Shown here in pieces: positions 24,700 to 33,722 of a stretch of 64,000 nt of DNA. Positions within the stretch are counted from its first letter, which is position 1. The number at the start of each line of letters is the position of its first letter. The translations under genes and the position numbers were made by a program. Source of the DNA: Lysinibacillus_B sp036662795 (lineage in GTDB: Bacteria > Bacillota > Bacilli > Bacillales_A > Planococcaceae); the NCBI RefSeq assembly GCF_036662795.1, contig NZ_JBAFWZ010000013.1:1-64000 (forward strand). The letters run 5' to 3'. The notes under the pieces were generated by a model. That model was not told where the DNA came from. It ran no database searches and saw only the letters and a program-made list of their open reading frames with translations.

Positions 24700-25668
24700 A
24701 TGAAAAAAAATATTTTACTTATTCATACTGGTGGTACAATTTCAATGAAAATAAATGCAGAAGGTGCTGTGCTACCGAATGAGCATAATCCCATTATGGA
24801 TGAGCATGATACATTAAAAAAATACGCAAATATTATAGAAATCGAGGCGTTCAATTTGCCTTCACCACACATTACACCAACGGAGATGCTGAAACTTCGT
24901 AATTTAATTAGGGAACAAGCTAATATGGCAGCTTTAGATGGTGTCGTTATTACACACGGTACGGATACATTAGAGGAGACTGCCTACTTTTTAGATTTAA
25001 CGTTAAAGGTGAATTTCCCTATCGTATTAACAGGCGCCATGCGTTCTTCCAATGAGCTCGGAGCAGATGGTGTTTATAATTTAGTGGAGGCAGTGAGAGT
25101 TGCCTGTGACGATCAGGCACGAGAAAAAGGTGTCCTTGTCGTAATGAACGATGAGATTCATCAAGCATTTAATATTACGAAAACTTCGACTTCTAGTGTA
25201 AACACGTTTCAGAGTCCGCAATATGGACCGATTGGTTTAATCACGAAAAAAACGGTCGTGTTTCAACAACAGCCCATTAGAAGACAATTTGTTGCCGTCG
25301 AGAGAATTGAAAAAAGAGTCGCACTGCTAAAAGCATATGCAGGAATGGAAGCCGATTTGCTCGATTCACTTATTTCTTTAGGCTATGACGGCGTTGTATT
25401 AGAGGGACTAGGGCAAGGAAACGTTCCTCCCGCTGTCTCTAAAAGTATTGGCCGCTTACTCGATCAAAAGATTCCTGTCGTCCTAGTTTCTCGCTGCTTT
25501 AATGGTATTGCAGAAGGTGTCTACGGCTATGAAGGCGGTGGCAAGAGCCTCGAGGAAGCTGGAGTTATTTTTGCAACAGGCATTAATGGTCAAAAAGCGA
25601 GATTAAAGCTACTCATCGGTCTAAACCAAGTTCAATCACCAGTTGAATTAAAAACGTACTTTTCCTAA
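24700..25668 (+). CDS. ansA: L-asparaginase, type I
   Basis: Hydrolyses asparagine to aspartate and ammonia in the cytoplasm. The two catalytic threonine motifs are present: HTGGTISM near residue 10 and THGTDTLEETAYF near residue 87. 322 aa is the normal size (B. subtilis AnsA about 329). GGGAGG is 8 bases before the ATG. It stands alone on the plus strand, not followed by ansB (aspartase) as in B. subtilis. Confidence 0.93.
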   Translation: MKKNILLIHTGGTISMKINAEGAVLPNEHNPIMDEHDTLKKYANIIEIEAFNLPSPHITPTEMLKLRNLIREQANMAALDGVVITHGTDTLEETAYFLDLTLKVNFPIVLTGAMRSSNELGADGVYNLVEAVRVACDDQAREKGVLVVMNDEIHQAFNITKTSTSSVNTFQSPQYGPIGLITKKTVVFQQQPIRRQFVAVERIEKRVALLKAYAGMEADLLDSLISLGYDGVVLEGLGQGNVPPAVSKSIGRLLDQKIPVVLVSRCFNGIAEGVYGYEGGGKSLEEAGVIFATGINGQKARLKLLIGLNQVQSPVELKTYFS

Positions 25669-25773
25669 TTGCTAGACAGGATTAGGACATAAATAGTCTA
25701 AGGCTACGTTCACTATTAAAGTGGATTATCACAGCCTCTTCTAAGATTTTACTCCAGTGATTGAAGGATAAAA

Positions 25774-25808
25774 GCCACTCATTTCCTTTGAAAAATGAGC
25801 GTTTTCAT
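25774..25808 (+). terminator. Probable terminator after ansA
   Basis: CTCATTT pairs with AAATGAG, extended by outer GC/GC, and is followed by GTTTTCAT. It lies about 105 bp past the ansA stop. Confidence 0.5.
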
Positions 25809-25930
25809 ATAAAAAATAACGGTTAGACCTTTTAAACAAATGGATAAATTCAGAGATAATTAATATTATTACTACCACTTCGGAGTACAGTTTTTCATGC
25901 AAACAGGTGAATATCGAGAAAAAAAGTTAA

Positions 25931-25948
25931 AAAAAAGAGCTCTTTTTT
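25931..25948. repeat. Perfect 18 bp palindrome
   Basis: AAAAAAGAGCTCTTTTTT is self-complementary. With its A/T flanks it may act as a weak bidirectional terminator. Confidence 0.4.
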
Positions 25949-26011
25949 AGAAGATTCCTGCCACAACCTCAGCGATCGTACCACGCCTTTTTTTCTTTAT
26001 TAGTTTAGAGA

Positions 26012-26125
26012 TACAGAAGCGCCCGTTTAGCCTGACAGCTGCTGGCAGCCCCGTATAGAAAGAAGCCTTTCCTCTTTCAACCGAGGGATGAAGAGACCTC
26101 GAGGGGCTAGACAATGCTAAAACTC
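26012..26125. repeat. Intergenic repeat, family B copy
   Basis: Shares AGCGCCCGTTTAGC at the left and an internal block CCGAGGG(G)ATGAAG-CCTCGAGGGGCT with the copy at 38.7 kb. Dyad-rich and non-coding. It occupies the middle of the 800 bp gap 25669-26469. Confidence 0.55.
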
Positions 26126-26225
26126 GAAAAATTTTTACCTTCTAAACTTTATAAAAAAGCACGTGTACTGATTTTATTTTTACTAAAAAAATATAACGAC
26201 CTCATTTTTAAATCGCCAAAACGCT

Positions 26226-26333
26226 ATTTGACGATTTTGATATACGACTTAAATATAAATATGTGCCAAATTAGGTAAAAAGATCTACCGTGACACTTAT
26301 TTTAAAATAAGTTGTATATCGATTTCGCCAAAT
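26226..26333. repeat. Long imperfect inverted repeat
   Basis: Two 29 bp arms (26226-26254 and 26305-26333) match at 22 of 29 positions in inverse orientation, sharing GATATAC and ATTTG-CGA blocks, around a 50 bp centre. It could be a recombination relic, an operator pair or a cruciform. No ORF lies inside. Confidence 0.45.
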
Positions 26334-26385
26334 GAGCAAAATCGTGATTTGGAAATTATGCTACGAAAAATAATTACACATTTAA

Positions 26386-26432
26386 AGCCTCGAAAATTTT
26401 ACTGAACGTAATTTTTCGAGGCTTTTCATTTT
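26386..26432 (+). terminator. Strong hairpin before ypdA end
   Basis: AGCCTCGAAAATT pairs with AATTTTTCGAGGCT (13-14 bp) around a 10 nt loop. TTTTCATTTTTT follows on the plus strand and a weaker TTTAAAT on the minus strand. It probably ends ypdA and any plus-strand transcript. Confidence 0.65.
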
Positions 26433-26469
26433 TTGAGGAGACTCTTATGTCACCCTCTTCTTTTCATTA

Positions 26470-27429
26470 TTACTGACCTTTTATCCTTTGTGCGATCATT
26501 CCACCATGGAAGCGACCATTTTCAATGAAGATTTCGTTCGCATTATTTCCTGCTGCCAGTACACCAGCAATAAATAAATTTTCAACATTCGTTTCCATTG
26601 TTTCAGGATCGAATTGTGGTCGACCTGATGAATCATCGATACGTACACCCATCCCACGAATAAACTGATGATCGGGGTGGTAGCCTGTCATCGCAAACAC
26701 AAAATCATTTTTTATGTTTTGTTCTTTGCCTTGAACATTAATAGTAACTTCCGTCTCCCGAATCTCTTGTACATGACTTTCAAAATGCATCGTAATTTCG
26801 CCTTCACGAATACAAGCATCAAACTCCGGCAAAATCCACGGCTTAACACTTGGCGAATAGACTGACCCTCTGTACACAACCGTAACACGAGCCCCTGCTT
26901 TATTTAATTCAAGCGCCGCATCAACAGCTGAGTTCTTGCCGCCGATTACAACGACATCCGTATCGAAATATTCATGCGCCTCTTTAAAATAGTGATGCAC
27001 TTTTGGTAAACCCTCACCAGGAATCCCAAGAAGGTTCGGATGATCATAATAGCCTGTGGCGATAATAACATAGGGTGTTTCGTACATATCTTTATCGGAA
27101 GTGACAACAAATTGCTCTCCAATTTTTTCTACGTTTTTAACCATTTCAAAACGGTTTATTTGTAGGTTCTTTGCTTTTACAACTTCACGATAATAAACAA
27201 GAGCCTGATTTCGGCGAGGTTTACGTTCTTCAATAATAAACGGTACATTACCGATCGCTAATTTTTCACTTGTACTAAAAAATGTTTGGTGTGTTGGATA
27301 ATTGTATAGGGCATTTACAACATTCCCTTTTTCAATAACAATTGGCTTTAGTCCAATGTTTTGTAGCTCTATGGCAGCAGATAATCCACATGGCCCTCCA
27401 CCAACAATTACTGCATCTACCTTTTGCAT
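26470..27429 (-). CDS. ypdA: Bacillithiol disulfide reductase
   Basis: NADPH-dependent flavoprotein (YpdA/Bdr) that reduces oxidised bacillithiol. An FAD-binding GGGPCGLSAA motif lies at the N-terminus and an NADPH motif (VVIGGKNSAVDAALEL) mid-chain. Cys14, inside the first motif, corresponds to the active-site cysteine described for Bdr. 319 aa (B. subtilis about 324). AGGAG is 9 bases before the ATG. Confidence 0.92.
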   Translation of the reverse strand: MQKVDAVIVGGGPCGLSAAIELQNIGLKPIVIEKGNVVNALYNYPTHQTFFSTSEKLAIGNVPFIIEERKPRRNQALVYYREVVKAKNLQINRFEMVKNVEKIGEQFVVTSDKDMYETPYVIIATGYYDHPNLLGIPGEGLPKVHHYFKEAHEYFDTDVVVIGGKNSAVDAALELNKAGARVTVVYRGSVYSPSVKPWILPEFDACIREGEITMHFESHVQEIRETEVTINVQGKEQNIKNDFVFAMTGYHPDHQFIRGMGVRIDDSSGRPQFDPETMETNVENLFIAGVLAAGNNANEIFIENGRFHGGMIAQRIKGQ

Positions 27430-27480
27430 CGTAACATCTCCTCTAATTGCTATGACCTCTATATAGTATAGCGCTAAAAT

Positions 27481-28254
27481 TTATTGCACTGTACTTTCAT
27501 TTCCCGAAATAATTATGTCAATAATGTGACACTCCGGCTTAGCACCTAATCGAAATGGCACAAGTGTAGTACCGTAACCATTACTAATCAATGTAGGCAC
27601 ACCTTGCCGTACAGTAAAGGATCCATGTGGATGAATACCAAATTTTCCAAATCGAATTTGACCTCCATGTAGATGGCCTCCTAACATTAGTATTGGTTTT
27701 TTTATTGTTGGCACCTTCTGTAACACTTGTGGATTATGAGAAATGAAGATAATCAAATCGTCCCCCTCACATTTTGCTAGCGCTCTTTCAAAGGAATAAT
27801 TCTGAACCGAAGTATCATCTATAGCACTGATCCAAATCGGATTTTTTCGTTGCTGTAGTTGGAACGCATCATTTTCTACTATCTTTACACCCATTTCCTC
27901 AAAGAGCTGCCGAAGCTGTTTTTCGCCAACTTCTCGATCATTATTTCCCCAAACAAAATAAACTGGCGCAAGCGACTGTAATAGCTCAATATTATTTTTT
28001 ATTCGTTCGAGTGATGTACGACTATCTGCGAAATCTCCACCAATAATGACTGCATGAATCTGTTTATCAATTGATTGGACCATTTTTCGATTAATTTTCC
28101 GTAAATGAACATCGGAAATAAAAAATATCGATAGTTGTTCGTTATTCCCCTTGGCATGTATCGTATGAAGCTTTACATTATTTTCATTCGCTTCCTTATA
28201 CATATAGAACATGAGTAGAAGCAAGCTTGCCGCGATGATTATCAAAAAAATCAT
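27481..28254 (-). CDS. ypbG: Membrane-anchored metallophosphoesterase, YpbG-like
   Basis: 257 aa with one N-terminal membrane helix (IFLIIIAASLLLLMFYMY) and a calcineurin-like phosphoesterase domain: ISDVHL (D-x-H), GGDFADSR, GNND, SHNP and GGHLHGGQ, the full set of metal ligands. The position between ypdA and ypbE matches B. subtilis ypbG. The substrate is unknown. GGAGGG is 6 bases before the ATG. Confidence 0.85.
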   Translation of the reverse strand: MIFLIIIAASLLLLMFYMYKEANENNVKLHTIHAKGNNEQLSIFFISDVHLRKINRKMVQSIDKQIHAVIIGGDFADSRTSLERIKNNIELLQSLAPVYFVWGNNDREVGEKQLRQLFEEMGVKIVENDAFQLQQRKNPIWISAIDDTSVQNYSFERALAKCEGDDLIIFISHNPQVLQKVPTIKKPILMLGGHLHGGQIRFGKFGIHPHGSFTVRQGVPTLISNGYGTTLVPFRLGAKPECHIIDIIISGNESTVQ

Positions 28255-28276
28255 GTCCTATCCCTCCATTTCAACA

Positions 28277-28312
28277 GAAAAAGACGTCACCATTAACGGG
28301 CCCGTCTTTTTC
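28277..28312 (-). terminator. Terminator after ypbE
   Basis: AAAAAGACG pairs with CGTCTTTTT (9 bp) with an interior GGGCCC-containing loop; the T-run is part of the 3' arm and is followed by CTG. It separates ypbE from the metallophosphoesterase. Confidence 0.7.
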
Positions 28313-28367
28313 GCATCGCTTTTTCAGCACTTTATAAACATCATTATTTTAACATCCTATGGTAACA

Positions 28368-28988
28368 TTATGGAATGATTAAAGATTGACCAACGTAAAT
28401 TTGCTCTGAACCTAAATTATTTGCCTTTTTAATCTTTTCTACTCCGTTCGGATCTTTATAATATTGCATCGCAATTCGGTACAGTGTTTCATTACTTTTA
28501 ACAACATGTGTTTTTTGTGATGCAGCTTGCTCGGCCTCAGCTTTTCGCTTCGCCTCTTCTTCTTTTGCCTTTTGCTCAGCGGCTGCCTTTTGAGCTGCCT
28601 CCTGCTGCGCCTTCTTCTCTGCTTCTTTTGCCGCTTGGGCTGCTGCTTCTGCCTGTTCCTTTGCTAATTCCTCTTGGTCGTTAGAAACATCTGTTACACC
28701 ACCTGTATTTTCATCATCTTTCTTAGCAGAATGGATTGGCTCATTTTTTTCTACTACAATACTTTCTTCTGGCTCCGCTACTTCCTTTGGCGCTGGTTCA
28801 TAAAAGAATTGAACATAAACTAATATCGTCAATGGAATAAAAATAAAAACAACAAGTAATATCTTCATAAGCGGATTTTTACGTTTTTTTTGCTTTATTT
28901 GTGAGCGCGAAAGTCTTGCTTGTTCACCTTCAAATTCCACTTCCTGGCGATGCTCTTCTATTTTTTCGCGATAATCTTCCTTCGTCAT
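28368..28988 (-). CDS. ypbE: LysM-domain membrane protein YpbE
   Basis: 206 aa. A basic cytoplasmic N-terminus (RSQIKQKKRKN) is followed by one membrane helix (LMKILLVVFIFIPLTILVYV), an acidic linker, a low-complexity Ala/Glu/Lys/Gln stretch (about residues 115-160) and a C-terminal LysM domain (HVVKSNETLYRIAMQYY to VGQSLIIP). The LysM domain should sit outside and bind peptidoglycan. The start at 28988 has GGAGGG 7 bases upstream. B. subtilis ypbE has the same neighbours. Confidence 0.88.
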   Translation of the reverse strand: MTKEDYREKIEEHRQEVEFEGEQARLSRSQIKQKKRKNPLMKILLVVFIFIPLTILVYVQFFYEPAPKEVAEPEESIVVEKNEPIHSAKKDDENTGGVTDVSNDQEELAKEQAEAAAQAAKEAEKKAQQEAAQKAAAEQKAKEEEAKRKAEAEQAASQKTHVVKSNETLYRIAMQYYKDPNGVEKIKKANNLGSEQIYVGQSLIIP

Positions 28989-29066
28989 ACTTACACCCTC
29001 CAACTTACACTCTCTATGTTCATATTATGACGAAAATAGATTCAAAAGTAAACGGTACATTGCTAG

Positions 29067-30506
29067 TTAAACGTCAGTAAACAACAATTTTCGCAATCTA
29101 TTATTCCATGCTAGCATGTGTTCGACCTTTTCTTCACTTCGGGGAGCTAGTAGCTGCTGGAGTTCGATGCCACAGTTTTGACAACAGTTCGGAGGTCTAT
29201 ACGCTAGTTTTTGTCCAAAATAGGATACTATTTTTTCCCTCATACAGCCTGCTCCTACAACAATATTCATCATTTCACGGACAGCTTCATATTTGTGAAT
29301 CTCCATATTTAGTAGTCTTTGCTTTACCGCTTCAACATTTTCTTGCTTCATCCAATAATCTAGCACTCGGAAGGCAGTTTCTGATATTTCGCCCGCTTGT
29401 AGCATCGACATCGGATTTTGCATCCCCTGCTGATATCGCAAGTAACTGTCAACATGTACTGACTTTGGCAAGTCTTCTGTGGCAATATATTTTGCAAAGT
29501 GCTCGTCCCCCTCCACATACAATAAAATTGCGACAGCATCCTGGCCATCACGACCCGCTCGTCCAATTTCCTGCATATAATTTGATATATTAGCAGGCAT
29601 CGATTCATGGATCACTTGGCGAATGTTGTTTTTATGCACACCCATACCAAATGCATTTGTTGCTACGATCCATTGTAAATCACCTGCAATAAACTGCTGC
29701 TGAATAAATTGCCGATCCTCAGCTTCCTTGCCGGCATGATAAGATGCAGCTAAAATCCCATGTTCTAAAAGCTGACGGCTAAAATTTTCTGCCTTTTTTC
29801 TCGATTGTGTATAAATTATCCCTGGACCCGCGCTATTTTTTACATGCTGTAGGATCCATTCAAACTTTTCTTCCTTTGCCATAAACGATTTTTGTGCAAT
29901 ACCAATATTCGGGCGATCCACATTACCGATAAAAGTATACGGCTCCTGCATATGTAGGTAAACTTTAATATCCTCTAGAACCGTTTGAGTGGCAGTAGCA
30001 GACAAAGCAAGTATCGGTGGACGGTTTGCCTTTAGCACTTCACCAATCCGTAAATAGTCTGGTCTAAAATCAAAGCCCCATTGAGAAATACAATGCGCCT
30101 CGTCAGCTACAATTAATGAAAATTCAATTTGTGCAAGACGCTCTCTCACCTGTGGCTGTGTTAGCATCTCAGGGGATGTAAATATAAAACGATACTCTTG
30201 TAAATAATGAAGAGCATACTTTTTTTGCTGAGGTGATAAAAATGAATTGAGCGCAACTACTCTCTTTTCTCCAAGCTGTTTTAGTTGATCGACCTGATCC
30301 TGCATTAGGGATAGAAGTGGTGAGACGATCAACACAGGCTTCTCGAATAGATACCCCGGAAGCTGATAGCATAGGGATTTACCCATCCCCGTAGGCAGCA
30401 ATGCAATTACATCCTTACCGTCGAGCAATCGTTCGATGACTTCCCTTTGCCCCGTTCGAAAAGAAGGATAACCAAAATACTCATATAGTTTTTGTTCGAG
30501 TTCCAT
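29067..30506 (-). CDS. recS: RecQ-family DNA helicase RecS
   Basis: 479 aa ATP-dependent 3'-5' helicase. Motifs: LLPTGMGKSLCYQLPG (Walker A), VADEAHCISQWGFDFRPDY (DEAH plus aromatic loop), LALSATAT, and QEIGRAGRDGQD (motif VI). A short C-terminal zinc-type segment (NCCQNCG) replaces the longer RQC-HRDC region of RecQ, as in the B. subtilis short paralog RecS (YpbC). It starts directly after the ypbB stop. Confidence 0.9.
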   Translation of the reverse strand: MELEQKLYEYFGYPSFRTGQREVIERLLDGKDVIALLPTGMGKSLCYQLPGYLFEKPVLIVSPLLSLMQDQVDQLKQLGEKRVVALNSFLSPQQKKYALHYLQEYRFIFTSPEMLTQPQVRERLAQIEFSLIVADEAHCISQWGFDFRPDYLRIGEVLKANRPPILALSATATQTVLEDIKVYLHMQEPYTFIGNVDRPNIGIAQKSFMAKEEKFEWILQHVKNSAGPGIIYTQSRKKAENFSRQLLEHGILAASYHAGKEAEDRQFIQQQFIAGDLQWIVATNAFGMGVHKNNIRQVIHESMPANISNYMQEIGRAGRDGQDAVAILLYVEGDEHFAKYIATEDLPKSVHVDSYLRYQQGMQNPMSMLQAGEISETAFRVLDYWMKQENVEAVKQRLLNMEIHKYEAVREMMNIVVGAGCMREKIVSYFGQKLAYRPPNCCQNCGIELQQLLAPRSEEKVEHMLAWNNRLRKLLFTDV

Positions 30507-31541
30507 TTAACTATCCCCCTTTGCCAAGGCTAATCGAATTTGAAAATAGGATAAATTCGGCAGCACTTCACGTAATACCTTTAGTTTTCGAGTTGCATAC
30601 GCTTCTACAGCCTGATGTACATGCAGACAATCGGGCTGTGAAATAAACGGTGATATATCAAAGTCTGGCTCATTCATTGCTATTTCAACTAGATGATCTT
30701 CTATCGTACTTAACTTTAAACGGCGCATGGAGCCTATTTGCTCAGGACTATAGCCTTGACGGTACAGTAGGGCTGTCTGATTGGCAGAGTCTGTTAGGGG
30801 TGCATCGATTCGTACCCCCTCCATCATTTGAAATAAAAGAGGAAACGCTGCCTTCTTTTTATAAATAGCCTGTAACCATTGATGAAGCGCTGCGATGTAA
30901 AGAAACTGGCAATCTAGCTCCGTTTGCCCAGTTTCATAAGCTAATTGCTGCCACGTAACACCGGGCATGTTTGCACCAACTAAACGGCTCACGATAAATT
31001 GCTTTTGCTGCTCAGTAGTGTCCGATTCTATCAAACTTTGCTCCATTTCATCATGTAAAAGTTTTTGAATCGAATTGGATTGATATTCATTCGTAAGTAA
31101 AAACCCTCTACACCATTGCTGTATTTTGTCATTTCGTTGAATAGGAATAAACGAACGAATCGAAGCCTTTTGATACGATAAGCTTTGCACAATGAGCGAT
31201 AGCCGTGCGAAAAATACATGCTCGTTTCCTTGATAATGCCAGCCATCAAACGTAATCGACATAGGGGTATTTGCCTTTTTTAGCCCTGTAGCCTTCATCT
31301 CATAGTAGCCATTTTCAGTTACCTTTAAATAATTATATTGAACTAATAGGGCAACCTCTTCATCAAATCGCTTTCGGTCTAGCTTTCTTAATAAACCGAA
31401 ATACGGATGCAGCTTAAAAATGCCGACATCCTGAATTGTTTGCCCCGACCGCTTCCCTTTTATAAGATGATAGGCAGCCGAAACGGTTCTTTCATTATTC
31501 AGTTTGAGAAATATGTGTAAAAGAATTTGTTGAAATAGCAA
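30507..31541 (-). CDS. ypbB: Helix-turn-helix protein YpbB
   Basis: 344 aa protein of the YpbB family, found next to recS in Bacilli. The C-terminal part (YRQGYSPEQIGSMRRLKLST) resembles the helicase-associated HTH segment of RecQ-type proteins, so YpbB may be the partner or a split C-terminal part of RecS. The start is a TTG at 31541 with GAGGG 7 bases upstream. It directly abuts recS. Confidence 0.82.
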   Translation of the reverse strand: MLFQQILLHIFLKLNNERTVSAAYHLIKGKRSGQTIQDVGIFKLHPYFGLLRKLDRKRFDEEVALLVQYNYLKVTENGYYEMKATGLKKANTPMSITFDGWHYQGNEHVFFARLSLIVQSLSYQKASIRSFIPIQRNDKIQQWCRGFLLTNEYQSNSIQKLLHDEMEQSLIESDTTEQQKQFIVSRLVGANMPGVTWQQLAYETGQTELDCQFLYIAALHQWLQAIYKKKAAFPLLFQMMEGVRIDAPLTDSANQTALLYRQGYSPEQIGSMRRLKLSTIEDHLVEIAMNEPDFDISPFISQPDCLHVHQAVEAYATRKLKVLREVLPNLSYFQIRLALAKGDS

Positions 31542-31591
31542 ATCAAATCCCTCATTTACTAGTGTTATGCTTAAAAGTATAACCTAATCCT

Positions 31592-31630
31592 AAAAAAAAG
31601 CCTATAATATCAATGATATCAAGGCTTTTT
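31592..31630 (-). terminator. Terminator after adh
   Basis: AAAAAGCCT pairs with AGGCTTTTT (9 bp) with an inner GATATC dyad; on the minus strand the 3' arm continues into TTTTTTTA. It lies 45 bp past the adh stop and in front of ypbB. Confidence 0.8.
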
Positions 31631-31673
31631 AACCGTATAAAATATTGTAGACTAACCGTGCTTAGTAGACGAA

Positions 31674-32807
31674 TTATACTGGTAGCGGCTCATCCGCGCG
31701 ATACGTTTCGTCGATGATTAAAATTGGTTTAATCGTTTTCCCACTATTTGAATCGGCACTCGCCTCATTAATTTGGTCAAAAGAATAAAACTGCACAAGT
31801 CGATCAAAGGAGAATTGACCAGCCTTATAGAATCCAATTAGCTTCGGAATTTCTAGCTGTGGAACTGAGTCGCCCATCAAAATACCCTTAATCGAGCGAT
31901 TAGCAAAAACTAAATCTAAAACAGTATGAATCTCAATACTATTTGGTGTTACTGCAACTGGTGCCGTAATACCACCAACAGCAAGCACATCGATAGCAGC
32001 CTTCATCACTGCCGCAACTCCAGTCGTATCGATTGAGAAGTTTACTCCCAGTCCCCCTGTAATTTCTCCGACACGGGCTGCTAAGTCTTCTGTTCTACTA
32101 TTAATCGTATGTGTAGCCCCCAGCTCCTTCGCAATTTCGAGGCGCGAGTCATGGATGTCTACCGCAATAATCGTCGAACAACCTTCAATTTTAGCTGTCA
32201 TCAATGCACCAAGCCCTACAGCACCTGTACCGAAAACAATCATGGAATCACCAATTTCCGGCTTTAAACCGTTCACAACTGTACCTGCCCCTGTTAAAAA
32301 ACCACAGCCTAGCGGACCAATTAAGCGTAAATCTGCATCGGGGTCTACCTTCACTAGATTATTTTGATGAACAATTGTATGTGTAGCAAAAGAGCTCTGC
32401 GTAAAGAAATTGGATACTGGTGTTCCATCTTCTTTTGTAAAAACAGAACTACCATCCGGACGCATACCGCTCATGTTTAGCATTGGCCAGTCCTTACATG
32501 AGGAAGGATGACCTGTCCGACAGCTTGGACATGTACCACAGTAATTGTAGGAAAGTACAACCTGATCCCCTACTGCAAAGTTTTTTACGTTACTACCGAC
32601 CTTTTCAATAATCCCAGCACCTTCATGGCCAAGTACAGCCGGTAAAGGAAATTCAGCGTCTCCAACACGCAACGCTTCATCAGAGTGGCAAATACCTGAT
32701 GCAACGATTTTTACTAGCACCTCATCCTGTTGCACTTCACTTAATTGCAATGCTTCCATTTCGTATGGACCATTAACCTTATTAACAACTGCAGCTATTA
32801 CCTTCAT
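31674..32807 (-). CDS. Zinc-dependent NAD alcohol dehydrogenase, aryl-alcohol type
   Basis: 377 aa medium-chain dehydrogenase. Catalytic zinc ligands are in SGICHSDE, GHEGAG and LGCGFLTGAG; the structural zinc cysteines are in CGTCPSCRTGHPSSC; the Rossmann motif is FGTGAVGLGALM. By eye it resembles the benzyl/aryl-alcohol dehydrogenase branch; the true substrate is unknown. The start at 32807 has AGGGG 8 bases upstream. Single-gene unit in an accessory-looking section. Confidence 0.85.
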   Translation of the reverse strand: MKVIAAVVNKVNGPYEMEALQLSEVQQDEVLVKIVASGICHSDEALRVGDAEFPLPAVLGHEGAGIIEKVGSNVKNFAVGDQVVLSYNYCGTCPSCRTGHPSSCKDWPMLNMSGMRPDGSSVFTKEDGTPVSNFFTQSSFATHTIVHQNNLVKVDPDADLRLIGPLGCGFLTGAGTVVNGLKPEIGDSMIVFGTGAVGLGALMTAKIEGCSTIIAVDIHDSRLEIAKELGATHTINSRTEDLAARVGEITGGLGVNFSIDTTGVAAVMKAAIDVLAVGGITAPVAVTPNSIEIHTVLDLVFANRSIKGILMGDSVPQLEIPKLIGFYKAGQFSFDRLVQFYSFDQINEASADSNSGKTIKPILIIDETYRADEPLPV

Positions 32808-32981
32808 AGCAATCCCCTTTGTCAAATGAATTAGCCATATATAAAGGAATTAACCTCTAATTTTGCTGGCTTTATACAACAATATGTTCGAACTCTAATT
32901 TTATTCTCTACTAAATCAACGTCATAATTCATAAAACAGTTAATATATACGAACATTCAATGTACAATAACAATAATCGTT

Positions 32982-33102
32982 CGATTTAATCTACAGACGG
33001 ACGTCTTCCGCGGGCGAAGCGCTGAGCCTCCTCGTCGCTTTGTTCCTGCGGGGTCTCATCACTTCACTTTCCCGCAGGAGTCGCCGTCTTCCGCTTCAAT
33101 CT
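32982..33102. repeat. Intergenic repeat, family A copy
   Basis: About 120 bp imperfect dyad: GACGGACGTCTTCCGCGGG at the left and CCCGCAGGAGTCGCCGTC at the right, with CTCCTCGTCGCTTTGTTCCT in the centre. It matches the copy at 57.9 kb closely. The remainder of the 32808-33403 gap holds the fdx promoter and nothing else I can identify. Confidence 0.65.
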
Positions 33103-33182
33103 AAAATAATGTTCGCCTTTTTATGCAAAAAACTATTTATGAAATTGACCAACTAAATAATCATCCTTATATTTTTTGAGTC

Positions 33183-33211
33183 TTGACGTAATACGTCGTA
33201 TGTTCTATTAT
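33183..33211 (+). promoter_or_regulatory. Sigma-A promoter of fdx
   Basis: TTGACG (33183-33188), a 17-base spacer and TATTAT (33206-33211). The spacer begins with the inverted repeat GACGTAATACGTC (33185-33197), a possible operator. The leader to fdx would be about 185 nt. Confidence 0.6.
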
Positions 33212-33403
33212 CTTTTCAACAAAGAGTAAGTAGGTTATGATGTATTTCACCAACATGCCGGAAAAGAAAAATCTTAATCTTTCAGGAGCTCAATATCTCG
33301 TACATTTGTATGAATTTAAAACATTGAAGGTTGAAAAGAATAGTAAACCGATTTAGAATAAGGAAGTATCGAATGGAAGAGAGACCATAAAGGAGAGAAA
33401 AGA

Positions 33404-33652
33404 ATGCCAAAATATACAATCGTAGATAAAGATACTTGTATCGCGTGTGGCGCATGTGGCGCAGCTGCACCTGATATTTATGATTATGATGATGAAGGTA
33501 TTGCCTTTGTTATTTTAGATGATAATATGGGGACGACAGAAGTACCCGAGGATTTACTAGAGGATATGCAGGACGCTTTCGAGGGCTGCCCTACTGATTC
33601 CATTAAAGTAGCAGACGAAACATTTGATGGTGATTCATTAAAATTTGAATAA
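33404..33652 (+). CDS. fer: Ferredoxin [4Fe-4S]
   Basis: 82 aa, almost identical in layout to B. subtilis Fer. The cluster ligands are CIACGAC near residues 12-18 and the distal EGCPTDS cysteine near residue 61. The alanine where a second cluster would need cysteine (GAAAPDI) shows it holds a single [4Fe-4S] cluster. Very acidic. AAAGGAG is 8-9 bases before the ATG. It carries electrons for reductases in the cytoplasm. Confidence 0.95.
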   Translation: MPKYTIVDKDTCIACGACGAAAPDIYDYDDEGIAFVILDDNMGTTEVPEDLLEDMQDAFEGCPTDSIKVADETFDGDSLKFE

Positions 33653-33667
33653 TACTGTACTGTAATT

Positions 33668-33722
33668 TTGAACTGCACCCCAATTATTAATGAACATTTA
33701 ATAATTGGAGTTGCAGTTTTTT
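33668..33722. terminator. Terminator after fdx (bidirectional)
   Basis: AACTGCA-CCCCAATTATTA pairs with TAATAATTGGAGTTGCAGTT, about 18-20 bp with one bulge, then a T-run that runs into the stop codon of the opposing gene. Confidence 0.85.

Noticed and set aside
25945..26050. Short minus-strand frame ending RGTIAEVVAGIF before the 18 bp palindrome
   Set aside because: It looked like the tail of a decayed gene with a terminator, but the frame runs into the family B repeat, has no start, and I could not tie it to any protein.
29108..29593. 161-codon plus-strand ORF inside recS
   Set aside because: It is antisense to the conserved 3' half of recS, has no ribosome site and a composition typical of a shadow frame.
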